64,000 nucleotides of DNA. Source: Peribolospora baueri. Lineage: Eukaryota > Basidiomycota > Peribolosporomycetes > Peribolosporales > Peribolosporaceae. Both the position numbers and the translations under genes were made by a program. The DNA lies in assembly GCA_029717555.1 (NCBI GenBank), contig JAMDHS010000025.1, positions 62,001-126,000 of the forward strand, in the 5' to 3' direction. Below are positions 55,246 through 64,000 of the stretch, in pieces. The notes beneath the pieces are model-generated. The model ran no database searches. It saw only the letters and a program-made list of their open reading frames with translations, and was not told the origin of the DNA. Positions within the stretch are counted from its first letter, which is position 1; the number at the start of each line of letters is the position of its first letter.

Positions 55246-55885
55246 GGTGTGGGGTGTGGGGGATGGAGGGAGTGGAAGGAGGGCAGCAAGCTGGCGGGGT
55301 CTGTTGAGGTTGTGGACGACGTATATAAGGATATCCGACCTGATCTGACCTGGCTTGACCTCACCGGACCTGACCCGGCCTGACTGGACCTCGGCAGGCG
55401 GGGCGACGTCGTGTGGCCGGAGACGTGCGGAGGAGCTGCGGCAAGAAGACTCGATGGCTCTCGGCGCTTTGCCGGGCCGGTGCGAGGTGGTGAGACGTGG
55501 AGGAGACGTAAAGGATGGCGAAGAGGAGAGCGAGGTGACGACGACGACGACGACGACGGCGACGACTATGACAACGAGCAGGTCCTGAAGAAGGAGAGCT
55601 TCGTCGCTGCTCTCGACTTCATCCGCTCTTGATTCCTCCCTTCCATGTCCTTCCTTCCCTCCGCCTCGCTCTCTCCTTCTCGGCCGAACACCCGGCCGCC
55701 CGGGATGGTGGAAGCAGGTTGCCGCAGCACGGGACGATCACGTGCGAGATCGTGACGACCGCAGTCATTTCAGAAAGAAACCCAGTCCGCGCGGGGGACG
55801 GACGGGAAGGGGGAGGAGGGAAGGGAAGGGAGGTATAGAGAGAATCAGCGAAGACGGCCGCGTCCATCCCATCTCCACACCGAAC
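55246..55885. promoter_or_regulatory. Shared upstream region of RIB1 and NAF1
   Basis: 640 bases between divergent starts. It holds several GACCTGACC-type steps near 55335-55390 (imperfect repeats of CTGACCTGG/CCGGACCTG) close to the RIB1 start and a GAC trinucleotide run near 55536-55575. Neither is a known binding site that I can name. Confidence 0.35.
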
Positions 55886-57943
55886 ATGGGCGCAGATCAT
55901 TCCAAGCCGGCCGCGCCGGAGAGCCAGGCGCACAAGGCCGACCAGCCGACAGGAAGGCTTGACATGGCCGCCGTGAACGAGACCCGAGCGACGGTACGGG
56001 ACACCGTCGAAGACGGCCTGTCCCCCACGCCTCCATTCGTCAAGGAAGCCGACGCCAGCGGCCCACCTGAGCAGGACATACTCGAAGGTGCGCGAGATCC
56101 AGACGAGGTGCCAGAGACAGCAGCACCATCAACGTCGTTGGCCACGCAAGAGGAACAGCAGGAGATCGATCGCGTTCGCCAGGAAGTCATGCGAGCTATG
56201 GCGACGGCCAGTGGAGGCTCTTCTTCTTCCTCTGCCCCGACCATCTCCTCTTCCCCTCCTTCTGCCACCGCTCGCCTTGCTCTCGCAATCTCCCCCTCGT
56301 CCCGGCCAGCTCCATCCCCAGCACGCTCAACCTCCATTGCCTCCGCTGCCGTCCCAGAAGACTTGGCCCTCATCCTTCAGTCTGGAATCCACGAGGTCCC
56401 CACCGAACCCAGTCTCGAACTAGACAGATTAAGGATGCGCGTAGAGGCTAGTCGTCGGACAGCGGCGGGAAGAACGACAAATGGGAGCGCTATTATTTCG
56501 ATCGACGGACAACCCGAAGGCGAAGGAGATGTACTGGGGATGGCACCTGCGAAAAAGAGGAAGAGGAACGGCTCAACGTGGGTTCCTTTCCGCCAGTGCT
56601 CGCTCGTATCGCTTTCGACCCTAACATAGCGTGCACCCCTTCTTTTCTGTTCTGTGTGGTAACAGCTCTTCTACCTCTTCGGCATCGTCTTCCGGCTCCT
56701 CCTCCGTCACTTCAACTTCGTCATCATCTTCTTCGTCGGCAGCCTCCTCAGACTCGGAGGAAGCTGCGAACGAGGACGAAGGACAAGCTGCAGACTACGA
56801 CGACGACGAAGAGGAAGCCCCCGTCCCCGTCGGCCCCGGAGCTTTTGCAACAAAACACGAGATGGTCGTGCCAGATGTACTCAAACCGGACGTGGACGTC
56901 GTTCCGTCGGAGATGCCGATCACATTCATCGGACGTGTACACAGCGTCGTGGATAGTGTCGTCGTTGTCGAGGCTTTTCCTCCTTCTGCCGAGACGGACG
57001 ACGAGAAGAACCAAGGGCGGGAGCGGGGATCGTCGGATTCGGATGTCGGGGCAAGAATGGGTGCTGGTGCTAGTGCCTCCGGGAAGGAGACCGGACGCGC
57101 GATGGAGGAGTTGAAGGTTCTCGATACGGAGAGCTTGCTTTGCTTTGCCGACAGGACGGTATTGGGTTTGGTAAGTCATCCCCTTCTGTCAGAATAGGCC
57201 AATCAGTGAAAGTGGCGCGCTCTCGGCACTGATCTTGCGTTCCGACCTTTGCCCAACGGATTGACCAGGTTTTCGAAACTTTCGGCCCCACCACCGCGCC
57301 GCTTTACTCCATTCGCTTCGATTCCGCCACTTCTCTTCGTACCCAACATCCGAGCCTCCAACCCGGCGAGCCCGTCTATCATGTTCCCTCCCGTTCCTCG
57401 TATGTGTTCACCCGTCTCTTGGTGAAGCAGAAGGGTTCGGATGCGAGCAATCAGTGGGACGAGGAGCCCGAGTTGCACGAGCTCGAGTTCTCTGATGACG
57501 AGGAGGAGGCGAAGTGGAGGAGGGAGCTGAAGATGAAGAAGAAGGGCGGTAAGGCTCACGAGGGCGCCTCGGGCGGCGCCGGTCCAGCGGGTCCGGCGGG
57601 ACGTCGAGGAGGACGAGGAGGGGCGGGCGGGAAGAGGGGCGCATATCGACCAGGGAGCGTCGGTGTCAGAAGCGCGGCCGCGGGCGCCGGCTCGTCTTTG
57701 ACAAGGCGCGACCTCGACGCCCCGGCGCCCCAGGATGTCGCCATGTCCTCCGCGCCGCCTTTGATGTACGATCCCGACGACCTCGGCTACGCGTTCCTCG
57801 CTCGCCGGGCCGCCCCATCGCCTCTCGCGGGGATGGGTGCGCCTTCAGGGACGCAGCCGACAGAAGGCTACGATCCCACACACGCCGCCGTTCCTCTTCC
57901 TCCTAGATCCTTCTACCCGCCCCAACCCCCGTCCTACTATTGA
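55886..57943 (+). CDS. NAF1: NAF1, H/ACA snoRNP assembly factor
   Basis: NAF1 holds the dyskerin/Cbf5 complex during H/ACA RNP assembly and is replaced by Gar1. A disordered N-terminus has VPEDLALILQSGIHEVPTEP. A Ser-run and an acidic run cross the first intron (56577-56664). The Gar1/Naf1 core beta domain is MPITFIGRVHSVVDSVVVVE, then TESLLCFADRTVLGLV joined by splicing (intron about 57170-57267) to FETFGPTTAPLYSIRF, and GEPVYHVPSRSSYVFT. A Gly/Arg-rich tail (PAGRRGGRGGAGGKRG) and a Pro/Tyr-rich end follow. DASNQWDEEPELHELEFSDD is typical of NAF1 and excludes Gar1. The ATG chosen gives MGADHSKPAAPE; translation might instead begin at a later Met. Confidence 0.9.
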
Positions 57944-58176
57944 AGACATGTAAATCTGTCGTCGGCCATTCCTTTATCTCTATGCCACACCCACGCTCGC
58001 CCCGTCGTCGGTAGTCAATGTCCATTGCATTGCATTGCATTCCAATCGACCCGAAACCCGATCGCATGGAACTCTACATCCATCACGCCCGTCGCTCGCG
58101 CTCCCGTCGCCCTGCAAGAACGGCCGGCCCGGCCGGAATGGCCGAGCAGCACGCATGACGATGTGCAAATGCAAGT

Positions 58177-61085
58177 TCACCACAGCCAGCCACCCTTCTT
58201 GCGGATCACCAGTTCGGTCGGCCCGTTCTTTTCTTCCACGTCCTTCCATAACAGTTCCCGTGTCCTGCCGAGGCTTTCGATCGCCTTTGGGAGCACCGAA
58301 CGCGAACCGAACCGAACGAGGTTGAGTAAGGATAAAAGCCATTCACCTGGTCAGAATGTGCGAGCCACGGAGTGGCTAGAGCGTGCCGGCCGAGCAAGGG
58401 CAGACTCACCGCGACACGATCCATGACACGTTCAAGCTTGTCCGCGAAGCCGTCCTGCTCAGAGATCTTCCTGAACACTCGCAGGAGGACCGTGTTCTCT
58501 GCACTGACTTCGTGGAACGAATTGATGTGAATGGCATTGATCTGCAATGGTGGAATGGAGGTGGCAGTGCGGAAAAAAGTTTATGAAGTGAGTAACGGCG
58601 AATCGGAGCGAGCGACATGGACGAATCTATCAGGGCACTATGAAGGCGGCCATGATAGGGATCGGAAGGAAAGACAAACTAACGTGATCCAATTCGCCGA
58701 TGTAGTCCGGCCTTGTCATAATCTGCCGAACCTCTCCCCACGGGATCTTGGGCTCGACGAGGACCTTCGTGGCCGCCTCTTCTCCCATCTCTTCTGCAAT
58801 CTTCTTTTCTCCTTCTGCTTGTCTTCGAGCCAACTCGGAGAAGAGAAGCCAGGAACATGTGGACCATTTCTGCTCGTCCATGACGTCTATGCGCCAAAAA
58901 AGGCCATAGAGAACAAAGGTAAAAACGTTATGGTGAGACTGGGTGGACGATGGAACGCTGAGATGAGGATGGAAGCAACGACGCACCGTCGTCGTGGTCT
59001 TCGATGATGGATGTCTTGGACAGAATCCAAGCCTCCTCGTCCCTGACCTTGTGCTGACAGGCGACTGTGAGGTAAGAGCGATGGACGAAAATGCCTTTCA
59101 GCCCTTTTTCACGGGGCGAGTAAACCCGCGCTACAATGAAAGGAACGGGGCTTTGGCACTCACGGAGCATATCAGGCTTCCGAGCCGCCATGTTGATCAG
59201 ATTCAGGCGGCCACCGACAATCTGGTAGATTTGATTGAATTGCTCGTCCGTCACGGCTTCGGCTGCCTCATCGCCCCAATACTGTCGCCTGCATTCTCGC
59301 AGGGCGTGGAAGGCTTGTTCACGGTTGAGATTGTTGAACGTTATGCTGGGGGACAAGAGGATATGATGGGTGAATCGACGGCCGGCGCGCTTTGCCTGAT
59401 GCCTCGTCTCTGCCAAAGACACTCCTCACACGTCCATTCGACTGGCGGTTTTGCCTTGTCACGCCACGGGGACAAGAATAGCGCCCTCCAGCAACGGTAA
59501 GCCAGTTCGTCCGAGTACAGCATACTGTAGATCTTCGTTTGACTCACGACACCGATCATAAACCCAGTAGTCGTCCGTGGTGATCACGAAAGTAGCCGCG
59601 CCTGCGCTGGCCCACGCCTCTGCACGCTGCTGGAAGAGCGTGAGCAAGCGCCAGCCGTCCTCGTCGTTTGGAAGGAGGTGAGCGGCGTTCATCACGATCA
59701 CCACGGGCTTCCTGCGGGTTTGATACATCTCCAGGACGGCCTGTTTCGCAGAGGGCCAGCATGAGCAAAGCATAGCCGGTCGAGCCATGAGATGAAGGAA
59801 GGCCTGGACGCTTTCCGCCCTCTCCTTGCTCACTTTCTCAAGCTTGTGCAACGCCCTCTCCAAGCACTGGTTCGGCAACATGTTGGACAGATCCGAGAGG
59901 CCAAGTAGGTTGCCCAGATAGTCGCGATTATTGGTGAAGTTGATGGCTTCACTGAAGCGGTCGATGGTGACCGCTGGGTCCGGATGGCAGTCGAAATATG
60001 CGACGCCTATGTTAGTGGGCGAGAAGAGCGGGGGAGGACACGGTGCCAGTGCCTGTCAGCACAAGTTATAAAGATCCTAAGCGCAAGATTGGACAGAGCT
60101 CAAACCGACCATCTGCATCAATCCCCTTCATCGCATCGAGCAGCATGGTGGCTTTCCCCTGGCCCTGTTCAGGGCATGACGCTCTATCATATCAGCACGA
60201 ATACCGAGCACGGTCTCAGGTCTACCTCTGAGAGAACCCCACCTTGGTGCCCATGATCAAGTAGTAGTGTCCTCCCATTTTTCCTTGCAAGATTTCGTCA
60301 ACCAACTTGCGCTCCGGTCGGTCCACGAGGTCGACGTGGGCGAGATGAGCACCACTGTTGAGCAAGGCCAAGCAAGGGTCGTTGCCTGGCTGGAAGGCGA
60401 TCTTCATCTTGCGCTGCACGTCCCATTTGTACCATTTCACATAGGCAGTGCCGGCAAACTGGAGGGGAGAGACCATTTGGGACGAAGAAAGAATGAAAAT
60501 TGTGAAGGAAGCGAAAACAGACAGACGCTGTCGAGGAGGGAGGGTGATCAGGGTGCAGAGAGAAGACTACCGTAGACTCACACCAAGTAACACGATGCCT
60601 AAGCTTGTCCCCAACGCCGTCTCCGCCGCCGTACTATTGAAGAACCCGGACCGCTCCCTTTTCTCTCCCGCCCCACCACGCTCATGGCTCGGCCCTCCTC
60701 CTCCTTCTCCTCCTCCTCCACCGCCGGCACCACAGCCACCTCTGGTACGAGCGGCAGAAGCCTGAAGGTCGCCTCCATCCGACGTTTCCCTGATTACCTG
60801 CTCCGACGCTGCATGCTGCTGCGCGACGACATTGCCCGTATTCTCCGGCCGAGCTACCTTGGACGCCACGGGCTCGTGAGGATATGAGGGCCCAGAGGGA
60901 GAGTGGGACGGGCTTCCAAACGATGAAGAGGCGGGCGAGGGTCTTGAGAGGTGGAAAGGGCGAATGGGCCGCCTCAGTGCGGTGGTCGGGTAAACAGGAG
61001 CGGAGTGAGCGGTCGTCCTCGCAATTCCTAGTGATGAAATGGAAGCTCGAATGAGAGACGAAGTCGAAGCCCTGGTGGTCGCCAT
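58177..61085 (-). CDS. Fungal mitochondrial-type AAA-family protein, unknown role
   Basis: The start MATTRASTSSLIRASISSLG with several Arg and no acid suggests mitochondrial import; a hydrophobic stretch follows (ALGTSLGIVLLGVS). The ATPase part has a split P-loop, GTK joined across an intron to GQGKATMLLDAM, then FDCHPDPAVTIDRFSEAINF, KPVVIVMNAAHLLPND, LLTLFQQRAEAWASAGAATF and DDYWVYDRC. This is the pattern of a fungal P-loop group with a C-terminal winged-helix part, seen here as FNQIYQIVGGRLNLINMAAR, VRQIMTRPDYIGELDH, INAIHINSFHEVSAENTVLL and FADKLERVMDRVA. The last exon gives AIESLGRTRELLWKDV and ends KKGGWLW at 58177. The acidic residue of Walker B is absent (VIVMNAAH), which may be typical of the group. 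Many introns. No biochemical role can be stated. Confidence 0.75.
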
Positions 61086-63003
61086 CCGGACTTGAGGAAG
61101 AAGACGAGTCCACGAAGGGAGCGCGCCTTAAGAAACACGGCTGAGAAGTTGGAGACTGAGGAACCGGAGAACAAATAGGCAACTAGGGGATACAGAGACA
61201 CGTACGGTACACCGCCGCGACCGAACCTGGCGCTGGTAGGTGGTCGGGACGAGGAGCATCCGCGGCTTCTTCCAGGCTATGACGCGCACGAACGCGTTTC
61301 AGTGCAGTCAGTGAGCGCAGTCAGCGATGCATGCGAACTGCCCTCAGCTTGAAAAGCATTCCATGTCGTCTCCCGTGGACTTTACAGGCAAGAAAGAATA
61401 CCGCAGGAAAGCAGCTACGTAGTATTGAACACGGAGGAGCCTTGGCGACGGATGCAGAGGAATTGATCGTAGACAGGCTCCCTGAAAACGTCTTCACTCG
61501 CTTCTCGCGATTCTGCACGTACAAAAGGAGGAGTCCTTTCTCCATCTCTACCTAGAGAGTTGCTCCCCTATCCGGACTGTGGCCTTGAAGGTGGTCATCC
61601 CTTGTACGCGCACGGTACTCATAAATGGATTCCCTCGCGTTACCGACGGTCGAAAATGATCGCGCGGAGCTCGGGATGTGCTTGGTTACTCTCTTTGGCA
61701 ATCGCGAAGACAAGGCCGCCAGAGCGTAGGCAAAGGTGTGAGAAGGTCAGGTCATCTTCAGTGCTGTTGATGGAGTGCAAATTCCACTGGGTCTTGCTAG
61801 GGGTCCTGGGGAGGGCGATCGTCTTGGGTAGGGGGGCAGCACTGGGGAAAGGGGAAGAGGTAATAGCAATAAAAAAAGACGGGGAGAACGACAACGCTGA
61901 GAGGAAGGAGATCAATAAGACCAATCCGGAAGGGACTTTGTCTCGCTTGTCTCCACCTCCGCCGCCCATGGCGTCAAGATCTATCGTCAAGCGACCGAGC
62001 GCTGTTGCCATAGTCCCCTCGTCGTCACAGCGCCCCTTCTTGACCCTCATCGCTCGTCGTCGCACATAACCACTATCGGCCCTTGGAGTCGGGGCGAAGA
62101 AACAAACGACGTGCCTTGACTAGCGCTAATCTCATCAGTTGAAGAACCTGCTACCCATCTGATGGGGCTGAATAGAACATCCCGAAGCGCGTATCGTCGT
62201 TGGGCTCCTTCGCTGATCGGGCCACTCAGCAGAGGCGGACGCTCAGAAGCAGGGGTATCCATTCACCGGTAAGGCTCTGTCTGAAGCATCCTTCTCGGTA
62301 TTTCCCCAACCCTTCTCCGCAATATATCAGCCGTCAAGTGATCCTCTCCAGTCGTCAAGGCGATCTGAAAAAAAAAGACGCAAAAGGGTCGCCTGCGATG
62401 CTAACGGACAAAGAAGAGGAGCCCGCCGACCTCGAGCATACAGCGTCGGCATCCGCGGCAAGCTTCTGCCCTCCCCTCGGACGAGATGCAACTTGTTTGA
62501 TGCCGGAGCGACGAAGGACAACAAGCAAGGTATGAAAGGAATCAGTATCTAGTCACCGCAAGCACTCTGCAAGGCCCAGCTCAGACTCGAGTTGAGAAAG
62601 GTCGACGCCCAGGCGGCCCACCGACTGAAGAACCATCGTCCTCATGAGCACATGCGCGTGCAATGCATTTTGGTCACGTGCTCGCCAAGTGGCCCGACCA
62701 CCAGCGCCTTTCACGCTCTTCCCCTCCCTCTCCTTCCGCCATCAGATTTCCCCCGCAAACCTCCACCCCCGCATGCCCTGTCTGTATCGCGGGGTACACG
62801 TATACTAGGCCAGACAAGCAGAACGGCACGCAACGCTCAGCAACCCATCGCTTCTGGTCCGCCTGGATGCTTTGAGGTGAGCTTCCCCGTCTGCGCGGTA
62901 CTTTCGCCATCTCGCTTTTCCCCCCGCTGACCTCCTGAGTCGATCTTCCGCGGTCATCTCACCCCGCTACACCACTCTTCGACGTGCGCAGTCACGAGCT
63001 GTC
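61086..63003. other. Intergenic region with at most one weak gene candidate
   Basis: 1.9 kb upstream of two divergent genes. Apart from the tentative minus-strand frame at 61640-62065 I see nothing to report; the part just before 63004 is C/T-rich with an acceptor-like CGCAG, so the right-hand gene may have a leader intron. Confidence 0.35.
61640..62065 (-). CDS. Tentative small membrane-protein frame
   Basis: An open minus-strand frame of 141 codons with a hydrophobic part (SGLVLLISFLSALSFSPSFF) followed by LHSINSTEDDLTFSHLCLRS and GGLVFAIAKESNQAHPELRA. An upstream segment (62262 on, MDTPASERPPLLSGPI) could be a first exon. No family is recognised, the first ATG is not convincing and chance cannot be excluded. 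Confidence 0.25.
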   Translation of the reverse strand: MRRRAMRVKKGRCDDEGTMATALGRLTIDLDAMGGGGGDKRDKVPSGLVLLISFLSALSFSPSFFIAITSSPFPSAAPLPKTIALPRTPSKTQWNLHSINSTEDDLTFSHLCLRSGGLVFAIAKESNQAHPELRAIIFDRR

Positions 63004-64000
63004 ATGATGGAGCAACCTGAGACTCAGCCTCCCTTCCAGCCCACCTTGGGTCCTGGGCCTGCGGACACCTTCGACTTGGGAGACGCCCAGCAGCCTTCCA
63101 CTTCGTTTACGTCCTCCTCGCCAATGTCGTCTGACGTTCCGACTGAAGCTGCCGGCAACCCGCTCTTCACGCCGCTAGAGTCACAGTACATGGCCGAATC
63201 GATGCGCAACATGGACGTCTTCGACCCGTTTTCTGCCTCAGCAGCAGCAGAAGCAGCAGCAGCAGCAGGAGGCTCTGCGAGCTCCGGACAGACGTTCCAG
63301 GGCCCGCCGGCCATGTATCCGCCGACCTCTGGGCCTAACCCCTTCGGCATGTCGACGAAGGACGGCTCTCTAAATGTGGACGAATTGCCCCTTTACCCTC
63401 CTGCCGCCTCAACCAGCCTGCCCTTGCGTTCATTCGCCCAGCCGGGCATGCCCCGCGAGGGCTACAGCGAGCAGCACGTTGCGGCCAGCTCGAGGCTAAG
63501 CCTTTTGACTGCCTTCGCACCCAACAGCGATGTTGCTATGAGGATAGACAGGGAGGTGCGCGAAGAGCAAGAACGGTATAAGTGGGATCGCCGGGGACAG
63601 GCGGGAGGAAGGAACAGCTTCAGTGGTTTCGTGCACGGAGGAGGCGCGCATATCCTCGAGGGCGGACTGGGCTATGGCGTCCCGCACCCCAGAGCACAAA
63701 GCTTCTCTAGCGGTAGCGGACCCGGAAGCTCCTCTTTCACCTCTTCTCTTTCTTCCGCAATAAACGCTCCCGACACGCGAGAACGTCCGTCCAGCGCCTC
63801 CTCTTCTTCCCGCTCCGGATCGCTGAATGGTCGGTTAGGCGACTCCCTCATTGCCCTCGGCCTCAGCTTTCCTTCGTCTCATACCTTCCCCGCTGCGCCT
63901 CGCGCCCAAGGGATGGTCGTCGAATCCCCTTCGGCGCCATCTGCGACGACGACCGCCACTTTCTCTACCAGCCTTCCTCACACATATCGCGGCTCGAGCA
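63004..64000 (+). CDS. 5' part of an unrecognised low-complexity protein (runs off the window)
   Basis: Open from MMEQPETQPPFQPTLGPGPA to the window end (332 codons, no stop). It is rich in Ser, Pro, Ala, Thr and Gly, with a poly-Ala run, an Asn-Pro-Phe motif (GPNPFGM) and a more ordered piece SRLSLLTAFAPNSDVAMRID followed by REVREEQERYKWDRR. The layout resembles the N-terminal part of fungal RNA-binding or transcription regulators, but no domain lies inside the window and I do not name it. Confidence 0.6.
   Translation, partial: MMEQPETQPPFQPTLGPGPADTFDLGDAQQPSTSFTSSSPMSSDVPTEAAGNPLFTPLESQYMAESMRNMDVFDPFSASAAAEAAAAAGGSASSGQTFQGPPAMYPPTSGPNPFGMSTKDGSLNVDELPLYPPAASTSLPLRSFAQPGMPREGYSEQHVAASSRLSLLTAFAPNSDVAMRIDREVREEQERYKWDRRGQAGGRNSFSGFVHGGGAHILEGGLGYGVPHPRAQSFSSGSGPGSSSFTSSLSSAINAPDTRERPSSASSSSRSGSLNGRLGDSLIALGLSFPSSHTFPAAPRAQGMVVESPSAPSATTTATFSTSLPHTYRGSS
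63239..63270 (+). repeat. GCA trinucleotide run (poly-Ala in frame)
   Basis: Three GCA, one GAA, then five GCA codons, read in frame as Ala residues in the gene at 63004. It is likely to vary in length. Confidence 0.85.

Overview
The window is nuclear DNA of a fungus, very probably a basidiomycete. It is GC-rich, nearly every gene is split by short GT..AG introns (mostly about 50-110 bases) with pyrimidine-rich acceptors, and the gene set is fungal (SOG2 of the RAM network, an ACO2-type aconitase, PRP4 kinase, fungal RIB1). I cannot fix the class from the sequence alone. Exon joins were worked out by eye from protein continuity and splice signals, so outer limits are firmer than internal exon edges.

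Layout. 1-1277: nothing recognised. 1.3-16.6 kb: RPT3 proteasome ATPase (-), a TPR co-chaperone-like protein (+), a DnaJ-X chaperone with a zinc-ribbon-like N-terminus (+), a 65-residue membrane protein (-) and TRAPPC11 (+). 16.8-23.1 kb: twinfilin (-), phosducin-like PLP2 (-) and an unrecognised small Lys-rich/acidic-tailed protein (-). 23.1-25.7 kb: gene-free, repeat-rich. 25.7-41.4 kb: PEX1 (-), pyrroline-5-carboxylate reductase (+), gluconokinase (-), ACO2-type aconitase (+), an integral membrane protein (-) and a PI-PLC-like gene that looks damaged (+). 42.1-46.2 kb: SOG2 (+). 46.3-49.3 kb: a mobile-element island with a LINE ORF1 relic, two inverted repeats and an unclassified coding relic. 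49.5-64 kb: PRP4 kinase (+), RIB1 GTP cyclohydrolase II (-), NAF1 (+), a mitochondrial-type AAA protein (-) and the 5' part of an unrecognised low-complexity protein running off the right end (+).

The genes are mostly core functions: proteostasis (RPT3, DnaJ, TPR protein, PLP2), membrane traffic and peroxisomes (TRAPPC11, PEX1), actin and polarity (TWF1, SOG2), small-molecule metabolism (PRO3, gluconokinase, ACO2, RIB1) and RNA processing (PRP4, NAF1). Several pairs are divergent with under 700 bases between start codons. I see no operon-like or defence-like cluster. The least explained places are the LINE island, the repeat region at 23-25.7 kb, the damaged PI-PLC gene and the unassigned proteins.
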